Both the position numbers and the translations under genes were made by a program. Below, piece after piece: positions 26,985-35,778 of a stretch of DNA of 43,263 nt; the first letter of the stretch is position 1, and every line of letters begins with the position of its first letter. This DNA comes from Halanaerobium congolense (GTDB lineage Bacteria; Bacillota; Halanaerobiia; Halanaerobiales; Halanaerobiaceae). The notes beneath the pieces were generated by a model. It saw only the letters and a program-made list of their open reading frames with translations, was not told the origin of the DNA and did no database searches. The stretch spans positions 1 to 43,263 of the forward strand of contig NZ_SOEF01000022.1 in the NCBI RefSeq assembly GCF_004366375.1, in the 5' to 3' direction.

Positions 26985-28040
26985 ATGATGAATGATAAAA
27001 ATAGACAGGAAGAAAATTTAATTATTATTGGTGGTGGACCGGGGGGGTTATCTGCTTCAATTTATGCAGCCAGAAATGGTGTTGCCCCATTAGTCTTAAA
27101 TGGACCGGAACCTGGAGGACAGATTACAACAACCTCTGAATTAGAAAATTATCCTGGTTTCCCAGAATCGATTGGTGGTTTTGAATTAACTCAAAAAATG
27201 ACAAAACAGGCGGAAAATTTTGGGGTTCGTCTGGAATATGAAAGTGCTGAAGAAGTTGACTTTTCAGGAGATAAATTCATTGTAAAAACAGAAGCAGGAG
27301 AATACATTGCAGATTCTATCATAATTGCCACTGGATCTGAGCCAAAAACTTTAGGTTTGGATAAAGAAGACAGCTTGCGGGGTAATGGAGTTTCTTATTG
27401 TGCAACTTGTGATGCTGCATTTTTTAGAAACAAAGAGGTGGCAATTGTAGGTGGAGGAGATACAGCATTATGGGAGGCAACATTTTTAGCTAAATTTGCC
27501 TCTAAAGTATATATCTTACATCGACGCGATAAATTTAGAGGAGCCAAGATTCTTGGCGATCGGGTTAAAGCAAAAGAAAACATTGAAATTTTATGGAATA
27601 CAGAGGTTAAAAATCTCAAAGGTGAGAAAAAATTAGAAGGTCTGCGTATTTTCAATAATAAAACAGATGAAGAGAGCGGCCTTGATGTAGATGGACTATT
27701 TGTTGCTATCGGTCATCATCCAAGAACTAAGTGTTTAAAAGGCCAGGTAGAACTTGATGATTACGGCTATATAGTGACAGATAAAAAACAGCATACCAAT
27801 ATTGAAGGCGTTTTTGCCTGTGGAGATGTGCAGGATCCTGACTACAGGCAGGTAGTAATCGCTGCCGGATCTGGAGCTAAAGCAGCAATTGAGGCTTCAG
27901 AATATATTGAAGAAAAAGAGGATTCCTTCCCGGCAAAAGAAGTTAAAATTAAAAATTATAATGAAGATAATAAATCTGGTAAATCTGCTGATCAAGGAAA
28001 AGAGGAAGGTGGATTAAGTTTAAGTCTTAATTTGGATTAG
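26985..28040 (+). CDS. trxB: Thioredoxin reductase-like FAD/NAD(P)H oxidoreductase
   Basis: The protein has 351 residues. The FAD-binding GGGPGGLSA lies at 16-24, the redox pair C139-A-T-C142 lies in the NAD(P)H domain, GGGDTALWEA is the dinucleotide fold, and the C-terminal FAD motif is GVFACGDV. It reduces thioredoxin or a similar small thiol protein. A GGGGGA site precedes the ATG. The body ends near residue 316; the last roughly 35 residues form a charged, low-complexity tail (Lys/Glu/Asn then GLSLSLNLD) that typical TrxB proteins lack. No thioredoxin gene lies nearby. Enzymes of this layout in anaerobes can be ferredoxin-dependent, so the electron donor is not certain. Confidence 0.9.
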   Translation: MMNDKNRQEENLIIIGGGPGGLSASIYAARNGVAPLVLNGPEPGGQITTTSELENYPGFPESIGGFELTQKMTKQAENFGVRLEYESAEEVDFSGDKFIVKTEAGEYIADSIIIATGSEPKTLGLDKEDSLRGNGVSYCATCDAAFFRNKEVAIVGGGDTALWEATFLAKFASKVYILHRRDKFRGAKILGDRVKAKENIEILWNTEVKNLKGEKKLEGLRIFNNKTDEESGLDVDGLFVAIGHHPRTKCLKGQVELDDYGYIVTDKKQHTNIEGVFACGDVQDPDYRQVVIAAGSGAKAAIEASEYIEEKEDSFPAKEVKIKNYNEDNKSGKSADQGKEEGGLSLSLNLD

Positions 28041-28056
28041 CTTTTTACAGTTCCAG

Positions 28057-28095
28057 TTTAGACTTTGGCTGCAGATAGTTCAGCCTGGGTCTAAA
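28057..28095 (+). terminator. Hairpin after trxB
   Basis: TTTAGAC pairs with GTCTAAA and GGCTG with CAGCC around a small internal loop, 17 bp after the trxB stop. No T-tract follows on the plus strand, so it may instead protect the 3' end of the mRNA. Confidence 0.45.
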
Positions 28096-28126
28096 AATAA
28101 TATTTACTAAATACTAATTAATTAAG

Positions 28127-28180
28127 AGTCGACAAAACATTTCAGCAGTAGGGTGGGGTGTTTCAGTCGGCTTTTCTTTT
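28127..28180 (+). terminator. Probable terminator before tmk
   Basis: AGTCGAC and GTCGGCT pair (one T-G) around a long loop with a further AACA/TGTT pairing, and TTTCTTTT follows. This separates trxB from the tmk operon. Confidence 0.55.
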
Positions 28181-28261
28181 ATTGCATTAGCCAGTTGATT
28201 ATTATATAATTAATATATAAATAAGATTATTTTAACAAAGTTTTGAGAGGGGCTGACAGTT

Positions 28262-28888
28262 TTGGCAGAAGGATTTTTTATTACATTCGAAGGTATTGAA
28301 GGATCAGGTAAAACAACACAGATTCGCCTGCTTGCAGATTATTTACAAAATAAAGGATATGAAGTTTTGGTTAGTAGAGAACCAGGCGGCACTCCTTTAG
28401 GTGAGAAGATTAGAAATTTACTTTTAGATCCTCAATATGATTTTATGGATTACAGAACAGAAATTCTTCTATATGCCGCTGATAGAGCTCAGCATGTCAA
28501 AGAAAAAATAAAACCAGCTTTAGGAAAAGGCAAAATAGTTATTTCCGATAGGTTTGCAGATTCTAATTTAGCCTATCAGGCAGCTGGCCGGGGTTTAGAT
28601 TATGAGATGGTTTATCAGATTAATGATTGGGTAATTGACTCTACTTGGCCAGATCTAACTTTTATTTTAGATATTGATATTAAAGAAGGCCTAAACAGGG
28701 CTAGAGCTCAAAGTTCTGAGGCTGAAGGTGATAGATTGGAAAGAGAAGTAGACGAATTTCACCAGCGGGTAAGAGATGCTTATTTACAAATGGCAGAAAA
28801 AGAACGTTTTGCCTTAGTAAATGCTGGTGAAAGTATAGAAAATGTCCAAAAAAATATAGAAAATATAATTAGCAGGAGGTTATTCTAA
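28262..28888 (+). CDS. tmk: Thymidylate kinase
   Basis: The kinase has 208 residues. The P-loop is GIEGSGKTT at 11-19; REPGGTPLGE and DRFADSNLAYQ are the dTMP-binding segments; the lid holds SSEAEGDRLERE. It phosphorylates dTMP to dTDP. The start is TTG at 28262 with AGAGGGG 9 bp before it; no in-frame ATG lies near. It begins the conserved Bacillota run tmk-darA-holB and its stop overlaps the darA start. Confidence 0.96.
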   Translation: MAEGFFITFEGIEGSGKTTQIRLLADYLQNKGYEVLVSREPGGTPLGEKIRNLLLDPQYDFMDYRTEILLYAADRAQHVKEKIKPALGKGKIVISDRFADSNLAYQAAGRGLDYEMVYQINDWVIDSTWPDLTFILDIDIKEGLNRARAQSSEAEGDRLEREVDEFHQRVRDAYLQMAEKERFALVNAGESIENVQKNIENIISRRLF

Positions 28889-29247
28889 TGAAAAAAAGAG
28901 CAAAAACTGGCAAAACAGTTAAAATGATAATTGCAGTTATTCACGACCACGATGCAGCTGATCTAATGGAGGCTTTAACTACTTCAGGTTTTCAAGTAAC
29001 TAAAATGGCATCTACCGGTGGTTTCTTACGGGAAGGTAACACTACTTTTATTATTGGCTCTGATGAAGGTCATGTAGAAGAAGTTTTAGATATTATTAGA
29101 AAAAACTGTGAAGCACGCAAAAAAACTGTGGCACCAATGTCCCCTGTTGCTAATTCTTTAGAAGGATATTATTCTTTCCCAATGGAAATTAAAATTGGCG
29201 GAGCAACTGTATTTATTATTGATGTAGAACAGTTTATTAAAATGTAA
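28888..29247 (+). CDS. darA: Cyclic-di-AMP receptor, PII-like (DarA/PstA)
   Basis: The 119-residue protein has a ferredoxin-like PII fold; the segments IIAVIHDHDAADLMEAL, VTKMASTGGFLREGNTTFIIG and a C-terminal PMEIKIGGATVFIIDVEQF match the DarA/YaaQ family. Members bind c-di-AMP as trimers; the downstream partner is not known. The family usually starts near MKLIIAV, so this copy carries about 10 extra basic residues. The ATG at 28888 is still preferred because AGGAGG lies just before it and the start overlaps the tmk stop. Position between tmk and holB is the conserved one; the usual neighbour yaaR is missing. Confidence 0.93.
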   Translation: MKKRAKTGKTVKMIIAVIHDHDAADLMEALTTSGFQVTKMASTGGFLREGNTTFIIGSDEGHVEEVLDIIRKNCEARKKTVAPMSPVANSLEGYYSFPMEIKIGGATVFIIDVEQFIKM

Positions 29248-29264
29248 TTAAAAGGAGTTTTTAA

Positions 29265-30254
29265 ATGAGTTTTGACTCAGTTATTGGTCAGAAAGAAGCT
29301 GTAGAAATTTTACAGGATGAAATAGAAAAAAATAGAATCAGCCATGCCTATCTTTTTTCTGCAAAAAAAGGCAGTGGTAAAACAAAACTGGCTTTTGAGT
29401 TTGCTAAGGCCAGTTTTTGTGAGGAGTCTAAAGTTGACAGCTGTGGCAGCTGCCTTAACTGTAGAAAAATGGATCACCAAAACCATCCTGATTTTAAAAC
29501 AATTTCTATTCTGGAAGGCAAAACTGCTATTTCGATTGATCAAATTAGAGAGTTAAAAAAGGAAATAGCTTATAAACCCTATGATAGTGATCATAAAATA
29601 TATATTATTGAGCCTGCAGAAAAAATGACAAAGCAGGCAGCTAATTCGCTCTTGAAAACTTTAGAAGAGCCACCGTCCTTTGTTACAATAATTTTACTAA
29701 CAGAAGATAGTGGCAAATTACTACCGACAATTGTTTCTCGCTGCCAACAAATTAAATTAAGTAGTGTTAGTCAGCAAAAGATTAAAGATTTACTTTTAGC
29801 TGAAGGATTAAATCAAGAACAGGCAGCTATAATTAGCAAAACTGCTGCTGGAAGTCCGGGCAGAGCTTTGGAAATTATAAAAATAGATGATTATTTTGAA
29901 CATCGTCAAGAAATTTATGATTTTTTAAAAGATATTAAATCTAAAAACACAATAGAGATCTTCAAAATAACAGAAAAGTTGGTCTCACTGCTTAAAAGCG
30001 GTTTTCCCTGTTTTAATTTGCTATCAGACTGGTATCGCGATATAATGTTGATTAAACAGGATTATCTGGATGCAGTGATAAATAAAGATTATTTAGAAGA
30101 TTTGAAAATTATGGCAGAGAAGTTAAGTTTGCAGAATATCATTCGTAGTTTAGAATTAATAACTGAAAGTGAAGAATATATTGAACGCAATATTAGAGAA
30201 GAACTTAGTTTAGAAGTCTTATTTTTTAAACTGCGCCAGCCTGATCAAGAATAG
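29265..30254 (+). CDS. holB: DNA polymerase III subunit delta'
   Basis: This clamp-loader subunit has 329 residues. The N-terminal AAA+ domain is DnaX-like with GSGKTK, a zinc-binding set (C, then CGSCLNC) near 50-66, and SRCQQ. C-terminal helices follow. Delta' pairs with tau/gamma and delta to open the sliding clamp. AAGGAG precedes the ATG. Unlike Escherichia coli delta', the Walker A Lys-Thr pair is kept, so ATP binding cannot be excluded. It is distinguished from dnaX by its length, lack of the tau region and its place in the tmk operon. Confidence 0.93.
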   Translation: MSFDSVIGQKEAVEILQDEIEKNRISHAYLFSAKKGSGKTKLAFEFAKASFCEESKVDSCGSCLNCRKMDHQNHPDFKTISILEGKTAISIDQIRELKKEIAYKPYDSDHKIYIIEPAEKMTKQAANSLLKTLEEPPSFVTIILLTEDSGKLLPTIVSRCQQIKLSSVSQQKIKDLLLAEGLNQEQAAIISKTAAGSPGRALEIIKIDDYFEHRQEIYDFLKDIKSKNTIEIFKITEKLVSLLKSGFPCFNLLSDWYRDIMLIKQDYLDAVINKDYLEDLKIMAEKLSLQNIIRSLELITESEEYIERNIREELSLEVLFFKLRQPDQE

Positions 30255-30275
30255 ATAAATGAGGTGTGTATTTTA

Positions 30276-31082
30276 ATGAATACGGTAGTTGGAGTTAGTT
30301 TTAAAAAAGCCGGAAAAATCTATTATTTTGATCCGGGAGAACTTGAAATAAAAGCTGGAGATTATGTAATAGTAGAAACTGCCCGGGGCATAGAATATGC
30401 CGAAGTAGTTGTTGGTAAAAAAGAAATATCCGATGATGAGATTGTTGCTCCTTTAAAAGATGTAATTAGAAAGGCAACTTTAAAAGATAGAGATAGACAT
30501 GAAAAGAACTTGGAACTAAAAGAAGAAGCATATGACATTTGTTTAAAGAAAATTGATAAGCATAATCTACCAATGAAATTGATAGATGTAGAATATACTT
30601 TTGATCACAATAAAATTATATTTTACTTTACGGCAGATGGCAGAGTTGATTTTAGAGAATTAGTTAAAGATTTGGCATCTGTATTTAAAACTAGAATTGA
30701 ATTAAGACAGATTGGGGTCAGAGATGAAGCCAAAATGCTTGGTGGACTTGGCCCTTGTGGCTTACCAGTTTGCTGTGCTACTTTTTTGAGAGATTTTCAA
30801 CCTATCTCAATTAAAATGGCAAAAAAGCAGGATCTTTCACTTAACCCTTCCAAAATCTCAGGTCTCTGTGGGCGATTAATGTGCTGTCTGCAGTATGAAT
30901 CCCAAACTTATAAGAGCTTGAAAAAATTAATGCCAAATGTAGGTGAAAAAATAGATTTAGAAATGGGTAAAGGAAAAGTTGTAGATAGAAATCTTGTTAA
31001 ACATACAGTAGAAGTTGATATTGGAACAGATGAGAATTTAGAAGTAAATGTAGACGATTTAGATAAATATGATTTAAATTGA
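30276..31082 (+). CDS. ricT: RicT/YaaT-like PSP1-domain Fe-S protein
   Basis: The protein has 268 residues from ATG 30276 with GAGGTG at 30261-30266; a GTG at 30264 lies within that site. The PSP1 domain carries six conserved cysteines: C161, C166, C167, C198, C203 and C204 (GPCGLPVCC and LCGRLMCC). In Bacillus subtilis, RicT with RicA and RicF binds 4Fe-4S clusters and steers RNase Y toward mRNA maturation. Neither partner is encoded here. Location after holB and before yabA matches the conserved order. All six Cys are present. Confidence 0.94.
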   Translation: MNTVVGVSFKKAGKIYYFDPGELEIKAGDYVIVETARGIEYAEVVVGKKEISDDEIVAPLKDVIRKATLKDRDRHEKNLELKEEAYDICLKKIDKHNLPMKLIDVEYTFDHNKIIFYFTADGRVDFRELVKDLASVFKTRIELRQIGVRDEAKMLGGLGPCGLPVCCATFLRDFQPISIKMAKKQDLSLNPSKISGLCGRLMCCLQYESQTYKSLKKLMPNVGEKIDLEMGKGKVVDRNLVKHTVEVDIGTDENLEVNVDDLDKYDLN

Positions 31083-31102
31083 TTGGAAAGGAAGGAAATT
31101 TA

Positions 31103-31429
31103 ATGGATCAGGAAATATTAAGCAGCCTTGCCCATTTTCAGGAGCAAATTGAGGCCCTTTCCCTTCGATTTCATAAGCTTAAAGATATTACCTATCAGCT
31201 TTATCAAGAAAACGAAGAATTACAGCGTGAAAACGAAGAATTAAAATCTCTACTTTTTAAAGATCAAGAAAAAGCAGAAGAAGCTGTAGTTAAAAAAGAG
31301 GGTTACAGTAATTTAATTCATATTTATGATGAAGGTTATCATGTGTGTCCTTTAAGTTTTGGTGAAAGAAGAAAAGGGGACTGTCTGTTCTGTTTGAATC
31401 TGCTGGAAAATCAGGGTAAGGAGAAGTAA
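31103..31429 (+). CDS. yabA: Replication initiation-control protein YabA
   Basis: The protein has 108 residues from ATG 31103 with AAGGAAGG upstream; an earlier in-frame start inside ricT is unsupported. The N-terminal half is a leucine-rich coiled coil (YQENEELQRENEELKSLL). The C-terminal half is the zinc-binding monkey-domain with H and three Cys (HVCPLSFGERRKGDCLFC). YabA binds DnaA and the clamp DnaN and limits re-initiation at the origin. Its place in an operon with clamp-loader genes fits that job. Confidence 0.9.
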   Translation: MDQEILSSLAHFQEQIEALSLRFHKLKDITYQLYQENEELQRENEELKSLLFKDQEKAEEAVVKKEGYSNLIHIYDEGYHVCPLSFGERRKGDCLFCLNLLENQGKEK

Positions 31430-31432
31430 TTG

Positions 31433-32155
31433 ATGGAAGAGATTCATTATTTAATAAAAGATAAGCTTGAAATTATACAGGATGATAGATTTTTCAAATT
31501 TGGAACTGATTCTGTACTTTTAGCAAATTTTGTTGAACTCCGAACTGGAGATAAAGTAATTGATCTTGGTACAGGCAGTGGTGTAATCCCACTGCTTTTA
31601 GCATATAAGAATAGGGATGTAGAAGTAACTGGTGTTGAAATTCAACCCGAAGCCGCTGATTTAGCAGAGCGGAATGTAAAGTTTAACAATTTGGAAGGAA
31701 AAATTAAGATAATTAATGCTGATCTCTGCAGTCTTAAACCACAGCTGGAGGCAGGAAGTTTTGATATTGTTGTTTCTAATCCACCTTATTTACCTGTAGA
31801 AAGTGGCAAGATGAAAGCAAATGATTTTGTAGCAATTGCGAGACATGAAATTCATGCTGATTTAGAAGATGTGGTTGGAGAAGCAGCCCGTCTCTTAAAA
31901 TATGGAGGTCATTTTTTTCTTGTTCATCGAACTGAAAGACTAACAGAGGTTATTGAGGTTCTTGCTAAATATAACTGTCAGGCAAAGGAATTACGCTTAG
32001 TTCAGGCTCGGAGGGATAAGGAAGCTGATATTTTCCTGCTGAAAGCAAAAAAAGGGGCTAATCCAGGACTCAGAGTTAAACCAGTACTTATAATTTATCA
32101 GGATGACAGCTGTGAATATACAGCTGAATTAAAAGAAATATATGGTCAAAAATAG
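31433..32155 (+). CDS. trmN6: tRNA1(Val) adenine-37 N6-methyltransferase-like (YabB/TrmN6)
   Basis: The protein has 240 residues from ATG 31433; AAGGAGAAG precedes it. SAM motif I is VIDLGTGSGVIPLL and the catalytic motif is SNPPYLP, as in N6-adenine methyltransferases acting on tRNA. The N-terminal FKFGTDSVLLANFV is typical of this family. In Escherichia coli the enzyme methylates A37 of tRNA1-Val; the substrate here is inferred. It starts 3 bp after yabA. The usual neighbour yazA (GIY-YIG protein) is absent. Confidence 0.88.
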   Translation: MEEIHYLIKDKLEIIQDDRFFKFGTDSVLLANFVELRTGDKVIDLGTGSGVIPLLLAYKNRDVEVTGVEIQPEAADLAERNVKFNNLEGKIKIINADLCSLKPQLEAGSFDIVVSNPPYLPVESGKMKANDFVAIARHEIHADLEDVVGEAARLLKYGGHFFLVHRTERLTEVIEVLAKYNCQAKELRLVQARRDKEADIFLLKAKKGANPGLRVKPVLIIYQDDSCEYTAELKEIYGQK

Positions 32156-32167
32156 CAGTGAATCTAG

Positions 32168-32201
32168 CTGTTGATATAAATTTACTGTTGATATAAATTT
32201 A
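32168..32201 (+). repeat. Perfect 17-bp tandem duplication upstream of rsmI
   Basis: CTGTTGATATAAATTTA occurs twice head to tail (32168-32184 and 32185-32201) in the short gap between trmN6 and rsmI. Each copy holds a TTGATA and TATAAAT-like sequence, so it could affect a weak promoter, or be a chance slippage product. Confidence 0.9.
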
Positions 32202-32233
32202 GCAAATTTAAGGCAGAGATTGGAGGTTATTTT

Positions 32234-33103
32234 TTGCAAGCAGCAAATCTTTATTTGTGTGGTACTCCTATCGGTAATTTAGACGATGTGAGTCAGCGAC
32301 TTCTGGATACCTTAGAAAAAGTAGATCTGATTGCCTGTGAAGATACTCGCAGAAGCCAAAAACTTTTAAATTATTTTTCTATCAAAACAAAATTAATCAG
32401 CTACCATGAACACAATGAAAAACAGCGGAGCCAGGAGTTAATTGAACATTTAAAATCAGGTAGGGAAATTGCCTTAGTTAGTGATGCCGGGATGCCTGGA
32501 ATTTCTGATCCAGGAGAAATTTTAGTTCGCCAGGCAGTAGCTGCCGGTGTTGAAGTCATACCGATTCCAGGGCCCAGTGCTTTTTTAGCAGCATTAGTAG
32601 TTTCAGGATTAGATCTTTCATCTTTTTCATATAAGGGGTTTATTCCCCGCTCTGGAGAAAAAAGACAGAGTTTTTTTGAGGAATTAGCTTTAGCAAAAGA
32701 TACTACAGTTTTTTATGAGTCTCCTTATAGGATTAAAGACACTTTGAAGGATCTTTGTGATTTTAGTGCTGAATTAGCAGCAAGACAAACAGTTGTAGCG
32801 CGAGAAATAACTAAAATTCATGAGCAAAAATATTATGGAACTGCAGCTGAACTGGAAGGGCAATTAAAAAATCAGGAGATCAAGGGAGAAATTGTGATAG
32901 TTATTGCTGGCAGAAGTGAAATTAAAGAAGAAAGTGAAGGCTGGGAAGATTTAAGTATTTTAGAACATCTAAAGCTTTTAATTGAAAACGGAATGACAAA
33001 AAAACAGGCAATCAAAAAGGTTGCCAAACTACGTGACCTTCCTAAGAGCGATGTTTATAAAGAAGCAGTTGTCATTTCAGTTGATAAAGATAAATTTGAA
33101 TAA
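32234..33103 (+). CDS. rsmI: 16S rRNA cytidine-1402 2'-O-methyltransferase
   Basis: The enzyme has 289 residues. The tetrapyrrole-methylase fold shows the N-terminal LYLCGTPIGNLDD, CEDTRRSQKLL, SDAGMPGISDPG and PIPGPSAFLAAL motifs of RsmI. It methylates the ribose of C1402 in the decoding centre. The start is TTG at 32234 with GGAGG (32222-32226) 7 bp upstream. A C-terminal helical extension (about 235-289) is normal for the family. Confidence 0.95.
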   Translation: MQAANLYLCGTPIGNLDDVSQRLLDTLEKVDLIACEDTRRSQKLLNYFSIKTKLISYHEHNEKQRSQELIEHLKSGREIALVSDAGMPGISDPGEILVRQAVAAGVEVIPIPGPSAFLAALVVSGLDLSSFSYKGFIPRSGEKRQSFFEELALAKDTTVFYESPYRIKDTLKDLCDFSAELAARQTVVAREITKIHEQKYYGTAAELEGQLKNQEIKGEIVIVIAGRSEIKEESEGWEDLSILEHLKLLIENGMTKKQAIKKVAKLRDLPKSDVYKEAVVISVDKDKFE

Positions 33104-33127
33104 ACAAATTTGGAAAGGATGATTATT

Positions 33128-35095
33128 TTGAGCAGAGATACTTATTATGTAACAACACCAATTTACTATCCGAGTGACAAATTACATATCGGTCATGCTT
33201 ATACAACAGTTGCTGCTGATACTATAGCTCGATATAAGAAAATGCGTGGTTTTGATACCATGTTTTTAACTGGTTCTGATGAACACGGCCAGAAAATTGA
33301 GCGTAAGGCACAGGCAGCTGGCAAAGAAACTCAAGAATATGTTGATCAAATAGTTAAGACATTTAAAAAGCTGTGGGATAAACTTGATATTGACTATGAT
33401 TATTTTATTCGTACTACTGAAGAGCGGCATGAAAAAGTAGTACAGAAAATATTTAAAAAACTTTATGATAAAGGAGATATCTATAAAGGTAATTATGAAG
33501 GTTGGTACTGCACCCCTTGTGAATCTTTTTGGACAGAAAGACAGTTAGAGGAAGAGAATGGGGAAAAAGTCTGTCCTGATTGTCACCGCTCGGTAGAATG
33601 GGTTGAAGAAGAAAGTTATTTCTTCAAAATGGGGAAATACGCAGATAGACTTTTAGAACATATCAAAACTCATCCAGAATTCATTGAACCAGAATCTCGC
33701 CGGAATGAGATGATCAATTTCATTGAGAATGGCCTTGATGATTTAAGTGTATCAAGGACTACCTTTGATTGGGGAATTCCAGTTCCAATTGATGAAGATC
33801 ATGTTATTTATGTCTGGATCGATGCTTTAAGCAACTATATAACTGCAATTGGTTATGAAACTGATCCAGAAAATTTTGAACATTACTGGCCTGCAGATTT
33901 ACACCTTGTAGGAAAAGACATACTCCGTTTTCACACAGTAATTTGGCCCATTATTTTAATGGGGCTAGATTTAGAACTACCTGTTCAGGTTTTTGGTCAT
34001 GGTTGGCTTTTGAGTGATACTGGAAAAATGTCAAAATCAAAGGGGAATGTTGTTGATCCAGTAGTTTTAATCAATGATTTTGGCAAAGATGCTATTCGTT
34101 ACTATCTTTTGCGTGAGGTAGCTTTTGGTACAGATGGAACCTACTCTACTGAAGCTTTAATTCAAAGAATAAATTCTGATTTAGCAAATGATCTAGGTAA
34201 TTTATTAAATAGAACTGTTTCTATGGTTGAACAGTATTTTGACAGTGAAATTCCTGAGCCATCTGTTGTAGAAGAAGTGGATCAAGACTTAATTAACCTG
34301 GCCGCTGAAACCAAAACAGAGGTTGAGTCTCAGATGGATAAATTGAAATATACTGTTGCTTTAGAAAAAATATGGAATTTGGTTCGTCGGACAAATAAAT
34401 ACATTGATCAAACAACCCCCTGGATTTTAGCCAGGGAAGAGAATAAAAGAGAAAGATTAAAAACAGTCCTCTATAATTTATTAGAAGCTTTAAGAATTAT
34501 AGCTGTCATGTTAAAACCATTTTTAACTGAGGCCCCTTATAAAATGGGTGAACAGCTGGGACAGCTGGAAGCAATAGAAAACGCCAGTTGGGATGATAGC
34601 AAATGGGGTTCTTTAAAGACAGGTGTTAAGGTTTATAATGGAGAGCCAATGTTTCCAAGAATAGATTTAGAAGAGTATTTTGAAAAAGTTGAGGCTCGTA
34701 AGGAGGAATCTGCAGCAGAGGCAGATGATAATAAGGAGGAAAATAATTTGGAATTAGCAGAAGTTAAAGATAGAATTACTTTTGAAGAATTTATGAATAC
34801 TGACATTAGGGTTGCTGAAATTATAGAAGCTGAAAAAATTGAAGGTAGTAATAAGCTTCTAAAATTAAAGGTAGACATTGGCTTAGAAAAAAGGCAATTA
34901 GTTGCTGGGATTGCCAAACATTTTAGTGCTGAGGATGTGATTGGACGCAAAATATTGATTGTTGCTAATTTAGAACCTGCAACAATTTTTGGAGTTAAAT
35001 CAGAAGGAATGATTTTAGCTGCTTCAGATCCTGATGGCAACATGGTATTATCAACAGTTGGAGACAACATAGCAAATGGAAGTCAAGTAAAATAA
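33128..35095 (+). CDS. metG: Methionyl-tRNA synthetase
   Basis: The synthetase has 655 residues from TTG 33128, which is placed correctly after GAAAGG and gives the family-typical start YYVTTPIYYP; an ATG at 33119 overlaps that site. HIGH lies at 20-23, zinc cysteines at C128, C131, C149 and C152, and KMSKS at 300-304. After a charged linker (about 535-555) comes a C-terminal Trbp111-like tRNA-binding domain (ITFEEFMNTDIRVAEI) that makes the enzyme a dimer. It charges both initiator and elongator tRNA-Met. No T-box or SAM riboswitch fits in the 24-bp gap after rsmI. Confidence 0.97.
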   Translation: MSRDTYYVTTPIYYPSDKLHIGHAYTTVAADTIARYKKMRGFDTMFLTGSDEHGQKIERKAQAAGKETQEYVDQIVKTFKKLWDKLDIDYDYFIRTTEERHEKVVQKIFKKLYDKGDIYKGNYEGWYCTPCESFWTERQLEEENGEKVCPDCHRSVEWVEEESYFFKMGKYADRLLEHIKTHPEFIEPESRRNEMINFIENGLDDLSVSRTTFDWGIPVPIDEDHVIYVWIDALSNYITAIGYETDPENFEHYWPADLHLVGKDILRFHTVIWPIILMGLDLELPVQVFGHGWLLSDTGKMSKSKGNVVDPVVLINDFGKDAIRYYLLREVAFGTDGTYSTEALIQRINSDLANDLGNLLNRTVSMVEQYFDSEIPEPSVVEEVDQDLINLAAETKTEVESQMDKLKYTVALEKIWNLVRRTNKYIDQTTPWILAREENKRERLKTVLYNLLEALRIIAVMLKPFLTEAPYKMGEQLGQLEAIENASWDDSKWGSLKTGVKVYNGEPMFPRIDLEEYFEKVEARKEESAAEADDNKEENNLELAEVKDRITFEEFMNTDIRVAEIIEAEKIEGSNKLLKLKVDIGLEKRQLVAGIAKHFSAEDVIGRKILIVANLEPATIFGVKSEGMILAASDPDGNMVLSTVGDNIANGSQVK

Positions 35096-35117
35096 AAATT
35101 TATTGGGAGGAATTAAA

Positions 35118-35774
35118 GTGAAAAACAGAGAGAATATACCTAAAGCAACAATTGAGAGGCTCCCTTTATATTACAGATGTCTTGATAAGATGGATACTTT
35201 TGAAGATATAGATGTAGTTTCTTCTAAAGATCTGGGAGGAAAACTGGATATTCCATCAACTCAAGTGCGGAAAGATCTTTCCTATTATGGAGAGTTTGGA
35301 CGCCGCGGGGTTGGATATAATGTTAATGAGCTGAAGAAATCGGTAGGTAAAATTTTAGGTGTTGATAGAATGTGGCCGGCAATATTAGTTGGGGCAGGTA
35401 ATCTAGGACATGCTCTAGTCAATTATAAAAGTTTTTCCATGATGGGTTTTGAAATTGCATGTGTTTTAGATAATGATCCAGCTAAGATTGGAAATATGAT
35501 TAATGGAAAAAAAGTACAGGATATTAAGAATATAGATAAAATAGTAGCAGAAACTGATATTAAGTTAGGAGTAATTGCAGTTCCAACAGATGCAGCTCAA
35601 GTTGTTGCAGATGAGATGATCGATTCTGGAATTAAGGCTATCTGGAATTTTGCTCCAACTAGACTTCGGGTTCCGCCAGAAATAGAAGTTAAAAATGAAG
35701 ACCTGGCAGTTGGTATTGTTTCTTTGATTTATCATTTAAGTTGGCAGGAAGAAATGGAAACAAAGGGTGAATAA
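35118..35774 (+). CDS. rex: Redox-sensing transcriptional repressor Rex
   Basis: Rex has 218 residues from GTG 35118, with GGGAGG at 35105-35110. An N-terminal winged helix (IPKATIERLPLYYRCL through STQVRKDLSYYGEFGRRGVGY) precedes a Rossmann NADH-sensing domain with VGAGNLGHAL. Rex represses fermentative and respiratory genes until the NADH/NAD+ ratio rises. Conserved operator-contact segments are intact. I did not find a convincing Rex operator elsewhere in the window, including before the oxidoreductase cassette. Confidence 0.96.
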   Translation: MKNRENIPKATIERLPLYYRCLDKMDTFEDIDVVSSKDLGGKLDIPSTQVRKDLSYYGEFGRRGVGYNVNELKKSVGKILGVDRMWPAILVGAGNLGHALVNYKSFSMMGFEIACVLDNDPAKIGNMINGKKVQDIKNIDKIVAETDIKLGVIAVPTDAAQVVADEMIDSGIKAIWNFAPTRLRVPPEIEVKNEDLAVGIVSLIYHLSWQEEMETKGE

Positions 35775-35778
35775 AGAA

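Noticed and set aside
34633-35070. 145-codon minus-strand frame opposite the metG 3' end
   Set aside because: It is a Ser-rich shadow of the metG tRNA-binding domain region with no ribosome binding site.
35118-35774. Rex control of the oxidoreductase cassette at 6450-9360
   Set aside because: No convincing Rex-type operator was seen in front of those genes, while a MarR gene and shared palindromes offer a better explanation.
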